Origin: Haberlea rhodopensis
Lineage: Eukaryota; Streptophyta; Magnoliopsida; Lamiales; Gesneriaceae
Direction of reading: 5' to 3'
Assembly: GCA_907163345.1 (NCBI GenBank)
Contig: CAJQUN010000138.1
Location: forward strand, 1,364,001 to 1,428,000
Length of the DNA stretch: 64,000 nucleotides
Shown here: one piece after another, positions 8,979 through 19,819 of the stretch
Layout of the letters: each line of letters begins with the position of its first letter
Position numbering within the stretch: position 1 is the first letter of the stretch
Notes under the pieces: generated by a model
What the model was told of the DNA's origin: nothing
Seen by the model: the letters and a program-made list of their open reading frames with translations, nothing else
Databases searched by the model: none
Translations under genes and position numbers: made by a program

Positions 8979-9861
8979 TGCCCCATCTGGAAGGGGGCAG
9001 TCTCAGGGAGACAGATCCGGGAAGATCCAATGCACTCTTTGTGGGCAACCACATCTGACAAAAGAATGTATAGGGTGCTATGTTTGTGGCGACAAGGGCC
9101 ACTTTGCTAGACAGTGTCCCAACAGGGGAAGTCAACAGGGTCCTGCGGGGAGGCTTGCGGATAGGACAGCACAACACAGACCCCCATTTGTGCCGCGTCA
9201 GCATGGAGGTCAGCCCATGGGGCCACCTCAAGGACAAGTTTATGCATTGACAAGGGAGCAGGCTTCAGCGGCTCCGGAGGAGGTTATAGCGGGTACGTGT
9301 CTTTTATTTACGCACCCTGCTTTTATATTGATCGACACAGGTGCGTCACACTCTTTTGTGTCAACAAGTTTTGTGGAAAGACACCACATATGCACTTCTC
9401 CGTCGCCCACGCCTCTTATAGTCTCGACCCCCGCTGGAAGAAGTATGATTACTGATCGGATCGTCTACAATGGCCTCATTTATTTTGAGGATAAAGAACT
9501 AAGGTCAGATTTGATTGTTCTGGGAATGTCAGATTTTGACTGCATTCTGGGCATCGACGTTCTGAACAGGTATCAGGCAGTCGTGAACTGCAGGCAGAGG
9601 ACAGTACGGTTCAAATCTGATATGGGAATTCCATGGACGTTCTATGGGGATGGTTCTCGCTCAAAGATTCCATTGATATCTGTTGTCAAGATGGCACAGT
9701 TATTGGAACGAGGCCATACAGGATATCTCATATATGCCGTTGATGTTACGGGAAAGAAAGAAGAAGTAAAAGTTGAGGATGTGCCCGTAGTGGCGGAGTT
9801 TCCTGATGTCTTTCCGGAGGAGATTCCCGGCACCGACGAGAGAGGTCGAGTTTGGGATTGA
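8979..9861 (+). pseudogene. Element B Gag C-terminus and protease
   Basis: The Gag frame resumes after S1 with two zinc knuckles: CTLCGQPHLTKEC (atypical) and CYVCGDKGHFARQC (canonical CX2CX4HX4C). These bind element RNA. The retropepsin part follows: active site LIDTGASHSF near 9330-9360 and the second hallmark LGMSDFDCILGIDVLNRY near 9520-9570. It is an aspartic protease that would act as a dimer to process the polyprotein. The frame then runs toward RT (DVPVVAEFPDVFPEEIPG) until about 5 bases are missing near 9828, which shifts it into a stop at 9859-9861. It is frame-linked to the gag fragment before S1. Confidence 0.88.
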
Positions 9862-11475
9862 GTTATTACCGGGGACGTCTGCCATTTCTCGTGCCCCTTA
9901 TAGGATGGCACCAGCGGAGCTAAGGGAATTAAAGATTCAGTTGCAAGAGCTCCTTGATAAAGGCTATATACGCCCTAGTGTATCGCCTGGGGAGCGCCAG
10001 TTTTATTTGTGAAGAAGAAAGATGGTTCGATGCGCTTGTGCGTCGATTACAGACAACTGAACAAAGCTACGGTGAAGAATAAGTACCCCCTTCCGAGGAT
10101 CGATGACTTGTTTGATCAGTTGCAGGGTACGAGGCTCTACAGTAAGATCGATCTGAGGTCGGGGTACCATCAGATTCGAGTAAAGGAAGATGATGTCCAG
10201 AAGACAGCCTTCAGGACTAGGTATGGACACTATGAATTCCTGGTCATGCCTTTTGGGGTGACAAATGCCCCGGCTGTTTTCATGAGTTTGATGAACAAGG
10301 TGTTCCAGCCATTTTTGGACCAATTCGTCATAGTTTTCATTGACGATATACTCATCTACTCTCGGACCGAAGAAGATCATGTACGGCACTTGAGGACAGT
10401 ACTTCAGATCCTCAGGGATCATCAGTTGTATGCAAAGCTTAGCAAGTGCGAGTTCTGGTTGGACAGCGTGGTATTCCTAGGCCATGTCATATCTAGCCAA
10501 GGGATATCTGTGGATCCCAGGAAGATTGAAGCTGTGATGGAGTGGGCAGCACCCACTTCTGTACCCGAGATACGGAGTTTTCTTGGCTTAGCAGGTTATT
10601 ACCGACGTTTTGTCGAGGGATTTTCTAAGATCGCTAAACCATTGACACAGCTGACTCAGAAAGGAGTCCCATTCTTTTGGTCCGAAGCTTGTGAGGAAAG
10701 CTTCCAAGAATTGAAGCGTCGTTTGACGACAGCGCCAGTGTTGGTGATTCCGTCTGAGGATAAGAGGTTTGCCTTGTACACGGATGCATCATTGCAGGGT
10801 TTGGGCTGTGTATTGGTGCAAGACAGACAAGTGGTAGCCTATGATTCGAGACAGTTGAAGCCTCACGAGACCAGATACCCAGTCCATGACCTGGAGCTGG
10901 CGGCTATCATTTTCGCCTTAAAGATTTGGCGTCATTATCTTTATGGTACTACGTTTACCATCTTTACGGACCATAAGAGCCTAAAGTTTCTATTCACTCA
11001 GGCTGAACTGAATATGCGTCAAAGAAGATGGATGGATTTGCTCAAGGATTATGACTGTGAAATTGAGTACCATCCTGGTAAAGCAAATTTGATAGCAGAC
11101 GCCTTAAGTCGGAAGGTGAAGAGTACTGCTGAGGATGTTATGTGTTTATCAGCTTTGATGACTTCCTATTGCCATCTGGGCTATGACTTCGATGTGGACA
11201 CGTCGCCGGTGCGGGTGTCGACCTTATTGGCCGAGCCAGACGTATTTGAGGCTATCAGGAAAGCCCAGAGGTCGGATGATGAAGTGCAGAGATGGTCATC
11301 GATAGCACTTCGAGGTCAGCCAACAAAGTTTAGAGTGGCTGAAGATGATTCATTAAGACTTGGCAACCGATGGGTAGTCCCAGATACACCAGAGTTACGT
11401 AAAGGAATTTTAGAACGGGCTCATAGTAGCCGATTCAGTATCCACCCGGAGGAAGAAAGATGTATAAGGACCTGA
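9806..11475 (+). pseudogene. Element B reverse transcriptase and RNase H
   Basis: After the first frameshift, TREVEFGIELLPGTSAISRA runs from about 9838. One missing base near 9987 (the W of the usual SPWGAP motif) forces a second shift into the long frame 10009-11475. Fingers KKKDGSMRLCVDYRQLNKAT, palm active site VIVFIDDILIYS (D-D present, about 10327-10362), thumb region and connection are complete. RNase H shows LYTDASLQGLGCVL, DLELAAIIFALKIWRHYLYG, TDHKSLKFLFTQ and IADALSRK. It copies element RNA to DNA in particles. The frame ends through another one-base loss near 11446, just before the integrase zinc finger. Catalytic residues are intact, so the breaks are recent. Confidence 0.92.
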
Positions 11476-12107
11476 GTGGTCAATTCTGGTGGAGACGCAT
11501 GAAGCGTGATGTGATCAGTTTTGTCAAGAGATGTTTAATCTGCCAACAAGTAAAGGCGGAAAGGCAGAGGCCTGGTGGCGAGCTGAAGAGCTTGGAGGTG
11601 CCTAAGTGGAAGTGGGAGCATATATCTATGGACTTCGTGACCCACTTGCCAAGGTCGGCCTCTGGATTTGATGCGATCTGGGTGATCGTGGATAGACTGA
11701 CGAAGGTGGCTCATTTCATCCCTTACAGTATGACTTTCACGTATCTAAAAATGGCCCAAGTATATGTACGGGATGTAGTGAGGTTGCATGGGATTCCAGT
11801 CTCGATCGTGTCTGACAGAGACCCAAGGTTTACTTCTCATTTCTGGGAGGGTCTCCAGACAGCTTTGGGCACCGAGGTGAGACTGAGTACAGCTTATCAC
11901 CCTCAGACTGATGGCCAAACGGAGCGTACTATACAGACGCTCGAAGATATGCTGAGGGCATGTGTTTTGGAGTTTGATACTCCGTGGCAAGAATCTATAC
12001 CACTGGTAGAGTTCTCATACAATAACAGCTATCAGGCGAGCATTCAAATGGCCCCTTTTGAAGCTCTTTACGGATGACGATGTAGGTCACCGCTGTATTG
12101 GGAGGAC
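11460..12107 (+). pseudogene. Element B integrase, catalytic part
   Basis: The zinc-binding domain ends RCLICQQVKAERQRP. The catalytic core has the D,D,E residues in MDFVTHLPRS, VSDRDPRFTSHFW and TDGQTERTIQTLEDML. It inserts cDNA into the chromosome. The frame stops at TGA 12076-12078 in the motif LYGRRCRSPLYW: CGA has become TGA, a CpG deamination-type change; the same motif is intact in G. Translation continues in the same frame after the stop. Confidence 0.9.
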
Positions 12108-12683
12108 TTGACGAGTAAAGCGGTCGGAGGACCGGATATGATTAAGGACATGGAGGAAAAGATTAAGATGATACGCTTAAAGATGAAAGCGGCCCAAGAT
12201 AGGCAAGCAGCCTATGCAAATAAGCGGCGACGGCCGCTGGAATTTCAAGTAGGAGACAAGGTCTTCTTGAAAATCTCACCCTTCAGGGGTGTTGTTCGTT
12301 TTGGTATGCGGGGGAAGTTATCCCCGAGGTATGTTGGACCGTACGAGGTGTTACAGCGTATCGGCACTTTGGCTTACCGATTGGCTCTACCGCCGTCTTT
12401 ATCTGGAATTCACGATGTTTTCCATGTTTCTATGCTACGGAAGTATGAGCCAGACCCATCTCATGTTTTACAGCCTACTGAAGTGCAGTTAGACTCAGAT
12501 GTATCCTACGTTGAACGACCAGTCAGAATTCTGGATCGTGAGGATCGCAGACTACGAAGTAAAGTTATACCGATGGTCAAAGTTCAGTGGGATCGTCGGG
12601 GTGTCGAGGAGGCTACGTGGGAGACGGAGCGGCATATGATGCAGCATTACCCGGAACTATTTTCTGGTATGATTTATGTTTAG
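12108..12683 (+). pseudogene. Element B integrase C-terminus and chromodomain
   Basis: The 191 codons follow in frame after the stop at 12076. The integrase C-terminal part shows RRRPLEFQVGDKVFLKISPF (GPY/F-type module: KLSPRYVGPYEVLQRIG). The chromodomain is at the end: VKVQWDRRGVEEATWETERH followed by MMQHYPELF. In chromoviruses this module is known to steer integration to heterochromatin. The stop at 12681 is followed 45 bases later by the PPT, typical of the Tekay/Del layout. Confidence 0.9.
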
Positions 12684-12727
12684 TTTCTTTTGGGTAAGTG
12701 CATGCGATTTCGAGGACGAAATCTTGT

Positions 12728-12741
12728 AAGTAGGGGAGTAA
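12728..12741 (+). other. Element B polypurine tract
   Basis: AAGTAGGGGAGTAA directly precedes the 3' LTR. The upstream CGAGGACGAAAT motif is shared by all gypsy elements in this window. Confidence 0.87.
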
Positions 12742-12950
12742 TGTGATGCCCCGAAATTAATTAATTGCATGTAAGGCATTAATTATGTTTTTATGATGAA
12801 TCATGTGTTAATGAATTTATGTGTTGGGTATTAGGGTATGAAGATATTAACATGATTTAATTGTGTTAATTATTAAATATGAGGAAGATGTAATTTTAGA
12901 TGAAGTTTAGAGCATTGTTGTAAAATGCTTATAAAACATCAAGTAGAGTA

Positions 12951-12960
12951 TTTTATACAT
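12951..12960 (+). promoter_or_regulatory. TATA-like box of B LTR
   Basis: TTTTATACAT lies in a stretch conserved among the chromovirus LTRs (compare GATATTTTATATGTCATG in C, minus strand near 41305). It is about 210 bp after the LTR start and 230 bp before the candidate intron donor. This is inference from sequence only. Confidence 0.4.
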
Positions 12961-13183
12961 CATGTTAAGTTGGGGTACATTTTTTTAAAAGTAAGTTAAG
13001 ACAACCCCTTTTAATCTTTACCCACCACTTTAACCCCTCTACACCTTTCACTTTATTAAAAATCACCAAAATCACTTCCCAACCCAAACCCTCCCATTTT
13101 CGAGTTCCACCAAAAGAGGAGAAGAAAAGTTCCACAAAAACTTTGTTTGTGTGATCTTTGCTAGGATTTGGAGCCTACAAGAG

Positions 13184-13731
13184 GTATGGAACCATTCCTA
13201 TAAGTTTTATGATGTTTGGTGTTGAAATGGGTTAAGTTTTTGATGTTTTATGTGGGTTTGTTTGGGTATGTGTTGTTTATGGTTGGGGTATGATTTTTGA
13301 AGTGTTTTAAGTGGGTTTTTGTGGGTTATGATGTTATTGTTATTGTTGGGAAGTTTGGTGTTGAAAGGTATGAGGATGAGCTTGCAAAATGCACATGAAA
13401 ATGGAGAAATCGCGGCCACTGTAAGCGGCGATCGATCGCTACAAAAGCAGCGATCGATCGCCGAGAGGCAGTACGCGAAGATGAGCTCAGGCGATCGATC
13501 GCCTCAAATGGCGCGATCGATCGCCAACGTCCAGTAGCCAAATAAGCATCAGGCGATCGATCGCCTCATTTTGAGCGATCGATCGCCGCTAAGTGAAAAA
13601 TCAGGCGATCGATCGCCTCATTTTGAGCGATCGATCGCCACTGTTCAAAAGATGAAAAATGTTGATTTTTGTTGTATTTTTGGTATTGGGCTATTGTTTA
13701 GCTTCTAATATCAATTTGTATGGTTATGTAG
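13184..13731 (+). other. Candidate LTR intron in B
   Basis: Donor AAGAG|GTATGG at 13184; acceptor GGTTATGTAG|AACCGTCCCAGG at 13731. The 548-bp interval contains the decamer module. M2 and G have the same donor context (minus strand, 15681 and 62361). Confidence 0.68.
13429..13637. repeat. CGATCGATCG module in B LTR (four pairs, pitch exactly 22 bp)
   Basis: Decamers start at 13429/13451, 13492/13514, 13554/13576 and 13606/13628. All pairs have a 22-bp pitch. Outer flanks are complementary (GGC...GCC), giving stems of 12-13 bp; the last two pairs share the loop CCTCATTTTGAG. Confidence 0.97.
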
Positions 13732-13854
13732 AACCGTCCCAGGTACCCACGACTTCAAGGAGATAAAGTTCTACGACTTCTCCTTCTTTTGGAATTAAGG
13801 TACGTAAGAGACGTACGAGCATCGGACGGTAAACCATACCCTTACATATTATGA

Positions 13855-14300
13855 TGATGTTTACGATGATGATGTTTAAGATGATGTTTACGATGATGAT
13901 GTTTAAGATGATGTTTTCGATGATGATGTTTATGATGATGTTTATGACGATGATGCTTATGATAATGTTATGATGATGATGTTTATGATGATATTTATGA
14001 TGATGATGCTTATGATGATGTTACGATGATGATGCTTATGATGATGTTTATGATGATGATGTTTATGATGACATCTATGATGATGAAGTTTATGATAAGG
14101 TCATACGACGTGTATGATTGGGTAAGACGCCCACGTGGTAAGATGCCACCCAAAGTATGCGAGTGGGTAAGATGCCCCCGTGGTAAGATGCCACGCAATG
14201 TTTATGATATGGTAAGACGCCATATGATTGGGTAAGATGCCCATGTGGTAAGATGCCACACGATGATTATGATATGGTAAGATGCCATACAATGGGGTAA
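13855..14300 (+). repeat. GATGATGTTTA microsatellite and GGTAAGATGCC array in B LTR
   Basis: 13855-14100 is a GATGATG(TTTAT) microsatellite. 14120-14300 holds about nine GGTAAGAYGCC units with CACGTGGTAAGATGCC variants. The same pair of arrays occurs in M2, L and G at this LTR position, where S1, C and H carry the GCCGCTGTCAT array instead. Confidence 0.85.
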
Positions 14301-14736
14301 GATGCCCTAATATATGAATAAGAGTCAGGGATAACAAAGGAAGTCGAAGGACGACCAATAACCTTTACTTAACTAGGATGTTATGCATTACTGTATGCTT
14401 TTGATATAATGTTAAGTAAATATGTACATGCTCACGATGTGTTATCCCTGTAGGTACACTTTTGGACCGAGGGCCTAGGGTCGGGTTGAGGAGGTGAGCT
14501 AAAGGAAGCAAGATGAATGTAGGATGCAGGATTTTGATAGTCTCTACTCTAGGAGTAGTGTAAATCTATAGCTTTAACATTCATTAATGGGAATGTAATT
14601 AAATAGCTTTTGGAAATTTTATTTTGGCCTGTAATCTCCTTAGCTCAAGCTACAACCGGAACCCTTAAGAGGTTATAAATGCATGTTCTGTCCAATTTAT
14701 GTGTACTAAATGATATTAAGGTAGGAAGACCCTACA

Positions 14737-16116
14737 GGCATCTTACCACAGGGGCATCTTACCCACTCACATACATTGGGTGGCATCTTACCACATGGGC
14801 GTCTTACCCAATCATATACGTCGTATGACCTTATCATAAACTTACTTATCATAAACATCATCATCATAAACGTCATCATAAACATCATCATCGTAAACAT
14901 CATCAGAATCATCATCATAAACATCGTCATCATAAACATCATCATAACATCATCATCATAAATATCATCATAAACATCATCATCGTAAACATCATCATAA
15001 ACATCATCATAAACATCATCATCATAAACATCATCATTAAATATAGGAGTATGGTTTACCGTCCGATGCTCGTATGTTTCTTACGTACCTTAATCCCAAA
15101 AGTGGAGAAATCGGAGAGCTTTATCTCCTTGAGGTTGTGGGTACTTGGGATGGTTCTACATAACCATACAAATTGATATTAGAAGCTAATCATGGTCCAA
15201 TATCCAAAAATCCCACAAAAATCAAACATGCACATTTTTACACCTCGCGATCGATCGCCGCCCAGGCCCGATCGATCGCGAGATCATACTGGACGAGGCT
15301 CAAATTTTTGCATCTTGGCGATCGATCGCCACTTTTGGCGCGATCGATCGCCAGCCTCGCCGATCGATCGCCCAAAGGTGGCGATCGATCGCCAAACGCT
15401 ACTGGCGCCCACTGCTGGCTCGCGATCGATCGCCAAAAACGGACTTGTACATCGAAAAATCGCCATTAATGAGCATTTTTCAAACCTTTCTTCATACCTT
15501 ACAAATCCAAACTTCCCTACAACATCAATAACATCATAACCCACTAAAACCCACATAAAACACCTCAAAAATCATACCCCAACCATAAACAACATATACC
15601 CAAAACAAACCCACATAAATCATCAAAATTTAACCCATTTCAACACCAAACATCATAAAACTTTTAGGAATGGTTCCATACCTCTTGTAGGCTCCAAATC
15701 CTAACAAAGATCACACAAACAAAGTTTTTGTGAAGCTTTCCTTCTCCTTCTTTGGTGGATCTCGAAAATGGGAAGGGTTTGGGGTTGGGAAGTGATTTTG
15801 GGGGTTTTTAAAAAGTGAATGGTAAGGTGGGGTTAAAGTGATGGGTATAGGATTAAAAAGGGGTTGTTTAATTTAATTAAAAATTGTACCCCAAACTTAA
15901 CATGATGTATAAAACACCCCAACATGGTATTTTAAAAGCATCTTGACAAAATGCACTAAACTTCATCTAAAATCACATCTTCCTCATATTTAATAATCAA
16001 CACAATTAAATCATGCTAACATCTCATTACCCAACACATAAATCAATTACCACATGATTCATCATATAAACATAATTAATGCCTTAATCGCAATTAATTA
16101 ATTTCGGGGCATCACA
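14737..16116 (-). repeat. LTR fragment M2 (same family as B LTR)
   Basis: The minus strand starts TGTGATGCCCCGAAATTAA at 16116 and follows the B LTR closely until the GGTAAGATGCC array, where B's LTR end interrupts it at 14736/14737. About 545 bp of its 3' end are missing and should lie beyond B's 5' LTR, left of the window. It has a candidate intron (15681-15156) and seven perfect decamers. It lies inside the 3' LTR of C; predicted target duplication GGTCC (16117-16121). Confidence 0.82.
15248..15432. repeat. CGATCGATCG module in M2 (seven decamers plus decayed eighth)
   Basis: Decamers start at 15248, 15269, 15319, 15341, 15361, 15382 and 15423. Pair pitches are 21, 22 and 21 bp. A possible eighth copy near 15451 is degraded to ATCGAAAAATCG. 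Confidence 0.93.
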
Positions 16117-17042
16117 GGTCCCAGCTACCGATCGATCGGCAAACATCCGAATTTATGAATTTAGCTACGGCCTTTCACCGATCGATCGGTCCAAGCAACC
16201 GATCGATCGGTCCAAGCTACCGATCGATCGCTATCCACCCACCGATCGATCGGTCACTCTCACCGATCGATCGGTAAATATAGAAATATTTCCCCTCGCT
16301 ACGCACTTGCACCGATCGATCGCTGCATTGCTACCGATCGATCGGTCGCTGTGATATTTTTGGGAAAACTCCATTTTTGTGCATAAACTACCAAATAAAC
16401 CAACATCTTAAACCAAAGACATCCCAACAACTCAACACCACAAAAGCATCATAAAACCACCATTTAACCCAACAAAATCCACTACTCAATAACAACCCAC
16501 AACTCAACCAAAAATTCATTTTATTTTCCAAAATCACCAACACAAACCAACCCATTTCAAAACAAATCATAACAAAACCATACTAGGAGGGATCCATGGC
16601 AAGAATCAAGCAACCAAGCTCCTCCTCTTCCTCCTCCTATTTTTGGTCGATTGTTTGGGTTTTGGGGGAAGGGTTTGGGTGATTGAGGGTAAAGAGTGGG
16701 GTAATGGGGTAAAGGTGTTTAATTAAAAACAACCCATGTATTTAGCATGACATATAAAATATCCCCAACATGATATTTTAAAAGCATTTTCCAAGAATGC
16801 ACCGAAACCTCAATTAGATACATGCTTTACCCAATATTTATTAACCATCACAATTAAGCCACGCCAACACCCAAATTCCCAACATGATCACATGCACCCT
16901 GAAATGCGTTACCAGGTCACATCCACATGTGACTAAGCATCACCCATATCAATTAATTCCCACAATAAATTAACTGACACCAAAATTACCACATAAACAC
17001 AATTAATGCCCAAATGCATATAATCATTTCGGGGTTTTCACA
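16117..17042 (-). repeat. Element C 3' LTR, truncated by M2
   Basis: It starts TGTGAAAACCCCGAAATG at 17042 and matches 40677-41583 closely. Eight perfect decamers remain (16129, 16179, 16200, 16221, 16243, 16264, 16313, 16334). A 21-bp deletion at 16597/16598 removes the intron donor and exon end that are present in the 5' LTR at 41125-41145. Confidence 0.87.
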
Positions 17043-17055
17043 ATACCCCCTACTT
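17043..17055 (-). other. Element C polypurine tract
   Basis: The minus strand reads AAGTAGGGGGTAT directly before the 3' LTR. Confidence 0.85.
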
Positions 17056-17110
17056 ATAAGATTTCATCCTCGAAATCACATGCACTTACCAAATCGAAGC
17101 TAAACATAAA

Positions 17111-17830
17111 TCACATACCAGAAAATAGTTCCGGGTAATGCTGCACCATATGCCGCTCCGTCTCCCACGTGGCCTCCTCGATACCCCTGCGATCCCACTG
17201 AACCTTGACCATCGGTATCACTTTGTTCCGAAGTCTCCGATCAGCTCTATCCAGAATCCTGACTGGCCGTTCCTCGTAGGATACATCAGAATCTAACTGT
17301 ACCTCAGAAGGCTGCAACACATGTGACGGACCCGACTCATATTTCCGCAGATACATGGAACACGTAATGAATACCGGACAATGATGGTGGCAATGTCAAA
17401 CGATAAACCAATGTACCGATGCGCTGTAAAATCTCATACGGTCCAACATACCTCGGAGACAATTTTCCGCGCATACCAAAACGCACAACACCTCTGAAAG
17501 TTGAGATCTTCAAAAAGACCTGTCTCCTAACTGAAACTCCAACGGTCTCCGCCGTTTATTTTCGTAGGCTTCCTGTCTATCCTGGGCTGCCTTCATTTTC
17601 TGTCGGATAACCTTTATCTTATCCTCCTTTTCTCGAATTAATTCGGGTCCTCCCACAGCTTTACTGGTCAAGTCATCCCAGTATAATGGCGACCTACAAC
17701 GCCGACCATACAGAGCCTCAAACGGAGCCATCAGAATACTCGATTGATAGCTATTGTTGTAAGAGAATTCTACCAAAGCCAATGAATCTTGCCATGAGGC
17801 ATCACACTCTAATACACAAGCCCGTAGCAT
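17111..17830 (-). pseudogene. Element C integrase C-terminus and chromodomain
   Basis: Two frames. 17830-17510 gives the end of the integrase core and its tail (MLRACVLECDASWQDSLALV, YGRRCRSPLYWDDLTSKAV, RRRPLEFQLGDRSF). 17356-17111 gives the chromodomain (VKVQWDRRGIEEATWETERH, MVQHYPELF). The roughly 150 bp between them, holding the GPY/F-like part, are out of frame. Homologous to 12108-12683 of B. It cannot make a functional protein. Confidence 0.86.
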
Positions 17831-17872
17831 GTCCTCGAGCGTCTGTATAGTACGTTTGGTTTGACCGTCCGT

Positions 17873-18461
17873 CTAGGGATGATATGCTGTGCTCAACCTC
17901 ACCTCAGTACCCAAAGCCGACTGAAGACCTCCCCAAAAATGCGATGTAAACCGCGGATCTTTGTTAGATACAATAGATACTGGAATCTCGTGTAGTCTCA
18001 CTATATCCCAGACATACAGCTGAGCCATCCTCAAGTATGTGTACGTCATACTGTAGGGAATGAAATGAGCTACCTTCGTCAGCATGTCCACGATCACCCA
18101 AATGGCATCACAACCAGAAGTAGTCCTCGGCAAGTGGGTCACAAAGTCCATGGATATGTGTTCTTCCATTCCGGTATCTCTAAGATCCTTAGCTCGCCAC
18201 CAGGTCTCTGCCTCTCTGCCTTAACCTGATGACAGATTAAACACCTCTTGACAAAAGCGATCACATCACGCTTCATCCGTTTCCACCAAAATTGATCACA
18301 AAGATCCTTATACATTTTCCTCCCTCCTTGGTGGATATGTGGGCTCGCTGCAAGATCCCTCTAAGCAACTCCGGCGTACACGAGACTACCCAACGGTTAC
18401 CGAGTCTCAAAGAACCATCCTCAGCTACTCGGAATTTTGATGGCTGTCCTTGAAGTATCAA
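17873..18461 (-). pseudogene. Element C integrase, zinc finger and catalytic core
   Basis: The frame 18169-17873 holds the core (MDFVTHLPRTTSGCDAIWVI, then IVSNKDPRFTSHFWGGLQ). The second catalytic aspartate region reads SNKD instead of SDRD. The zinc-finger part (CLICHQ-like, near 18230) lies in a different frame, linked to 18461-18273, which covers the RNase H-integrase linker. At 17872 a stop (TAG) replaces a codon of the DGQTKRT motif. Confidence 0.83.
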
Positions 18462-18464
18462 TGA

Positions 18465-19019
18465 TCACCACCTCTGAACCTCATCATCCGTTTTCTGGGC
18501 TCTCCTGATATTCTCATAAATGTCCGGCTCTGCCAATAAAGTCGATACCCATACCGGCGATGCATCCACATCGAAATCATAGCCCAGATGGCAATAAGTA
18601 GTCATCATAGCCGATAAGTGTATGGCATCCTCCGCAGTACTCTTTACCTTTTGACTCAAGGCGTCCGCCGTCAAGTTTGCTTTTCTAGGATGGTACTCTA
18701 TTTCACAATCATAATCCTTGAGTAAATCCATCCATCTCCTCTGTCGCATATTCAACTCCGCCTGAGTAAACAAGAATTTCAGGCTCTTATGATCCGTATA
18801 AATGGTAAACGACGTACCGTACAAGTAATGCCTCCAAATCTTCAGGGCAAAAATATTAGCCGCCAACTCCAAGTCCTGGACTGGATATCTAGCCTCATGC
18901 GGCTTCAACTGCCTTGATGCATAAGCTATCACATGCTTATCTTGCATCAGCACACAACCAAAGCCCTGTAGTGATGCGTCAGTGTATAGGACAAATCTCT
19001 TATTCTCCGTGGGAATCAC
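18465..19019 (-). pseudogene. Element C RNase H
   Basis: An open 184-codon stretch: LYTDASLQGFGCVLMQDKHV (catalytic D), DLELAANIFALKIWRHYLYG, YTDHKSLKFLFTQAELNMRQ and LTADALSQK. It degrades the RNA strand after cDNA synthesis. The stop at 19019/19020 separates it from the RT part; the following linker toward integrase is intact to 18465. Confidence 0.87.
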
Positions 19020-19819
19020 TTACACAGGCGCCGTCGTCAACCGACGCTTCAACTCTTGGAAGCTTTGCTCACAAGCCTCCGACCAATAGAATGGTACCCT
19101 TTTTTGAGTTAACTGAGTCAATGGCTTAGCAATTTTAGAAAATCCCTCGACGAAGCATCGATAATAACCTGCCAAACCAAGAAAACTCCGTATTTCGGGC
19201 ACAGAAGTGGGTGCAGCCCACTCCATCACAACCTCAATCTTCATGGGATCCACCGATATCACACTGCTAGATATAACATGCCCCCCATGCCCCAGAAATA
19301 CCACACTGCTCAACCAGAACTCGCACTTGCTGAGCTTGGCAAATAACTGATTATCTATGAGGATCTGGAGCACCGTCCGCAAGTGCCTCACGTGCTCCTC
19401 CTCACTCCGAGAGTAGATGAGTATGTCGTCAATAAACACTATGACGAACTGGTCAAGATAGGGTTGGAACACCCTGTTCATCAAGCTCATAAAGACAGCC
19501 GGGGCGTTCGTCACACCGAAAGGCATAACTAAGAATTCTGAGTGCCCATACCGAGTCTGAAATGCTGTCTTCTGTACATCCTCCTCTCTAACCCGAATCT
19601 GGTGGTAACCTGACCTCAAGTCAATCTTGCTATACAGCTTCGTACCCTGCAACTGATCAAATAAGTCATCAATCCTTGGTAAGGGTACTTGTTCTTCACC
19701 GTGGCTTTATTCAGTTGCCGGTAATCGATGCACAGACGCATCGATCCATCCTTCTTCTTCACAAAAAAGAACCGGTGCGCCCCAAGGAGATATGCTAGGG
19801 CGTATATATCCTTTGTCAA
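19020..19819 (-). pseudogene. Element C reverse transcriptase
   Basis: Fingers part (KKKDGSMRLCIDYRQLNKAT) lies in frame 19819-19616; palm and thumb lie in 19652-19020, joined by one frameshift near 19680. The active site VIVFIDDILIYSRSEE has both aspartates. A short duplication-like insertion (GHGGH) sits in the usual FLGHVIS motif near 19290. The stop is at 19020. Confidence 0.88.

Larger units (their letters stand above)
6642..14736 (+). mobile_element. Element B: chromovirus (Tekay/Del-like Ty3/gypsy), 5' part outside window
   Basis: Plus-strand order: gag fragment, gag zinc knuckles and protease, RT-RNase H, integrase, chromodomain, PPT, 3' LTR. The 5' LTR and N-terminal gag should lie left of the window beyond element A. 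Solo LTR S1 interrupts gag. The coding region carries at least three frameshifts and one stop. The 3' LTR ends at 14736 inside LTR fragment M2, so B inserted into M2; the predicted target duplication is GGCAT (14737-14741). Confidence 0.88.
12742..14736 (+). repeat. Element B 3' LTR
   Basis: The 1995-bp LTR runs from TGTGATGCCCCGAAATTAA to AAGACCCTACA. It holds a TATA-like TTTTATACAT (12951-12960), candidate intron 13184-13731, decamer module 13429-13637, conserved block from 13732, GATGATGTTTA and GGTAAGATGCC arrays, and the 3' hairpin at 14544. The end abuts reverse-oriented LTR M2. Confidence 0.9.

Noticed and set aside
10003..10422. 139-codon minus-strand ORF opposite B RT
   Set aside because: It is the antisense shadow of a conserved RT frame.
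13429..13637. Decamer arrays as a CRISPR-like repeat/spacer array
   Set aside because: The repeats are 10-bp palindromes in pairs within plant LTRs, spacers are very short and partly shared between copies, and no cas gene is present.
14026..14235. Methionine-rich ORFs across the GATGATG repeats (also at 14706-14945)
   Set aside because: They are translation products of a microsatellite.
14737..16116. Palindromic LTR-LTR junction (dead-end integration product) between B and M2
   Set aside because: M2 is missing precisely the part expected if B inserted into it, so ordinary nesting explains the head-on junction.
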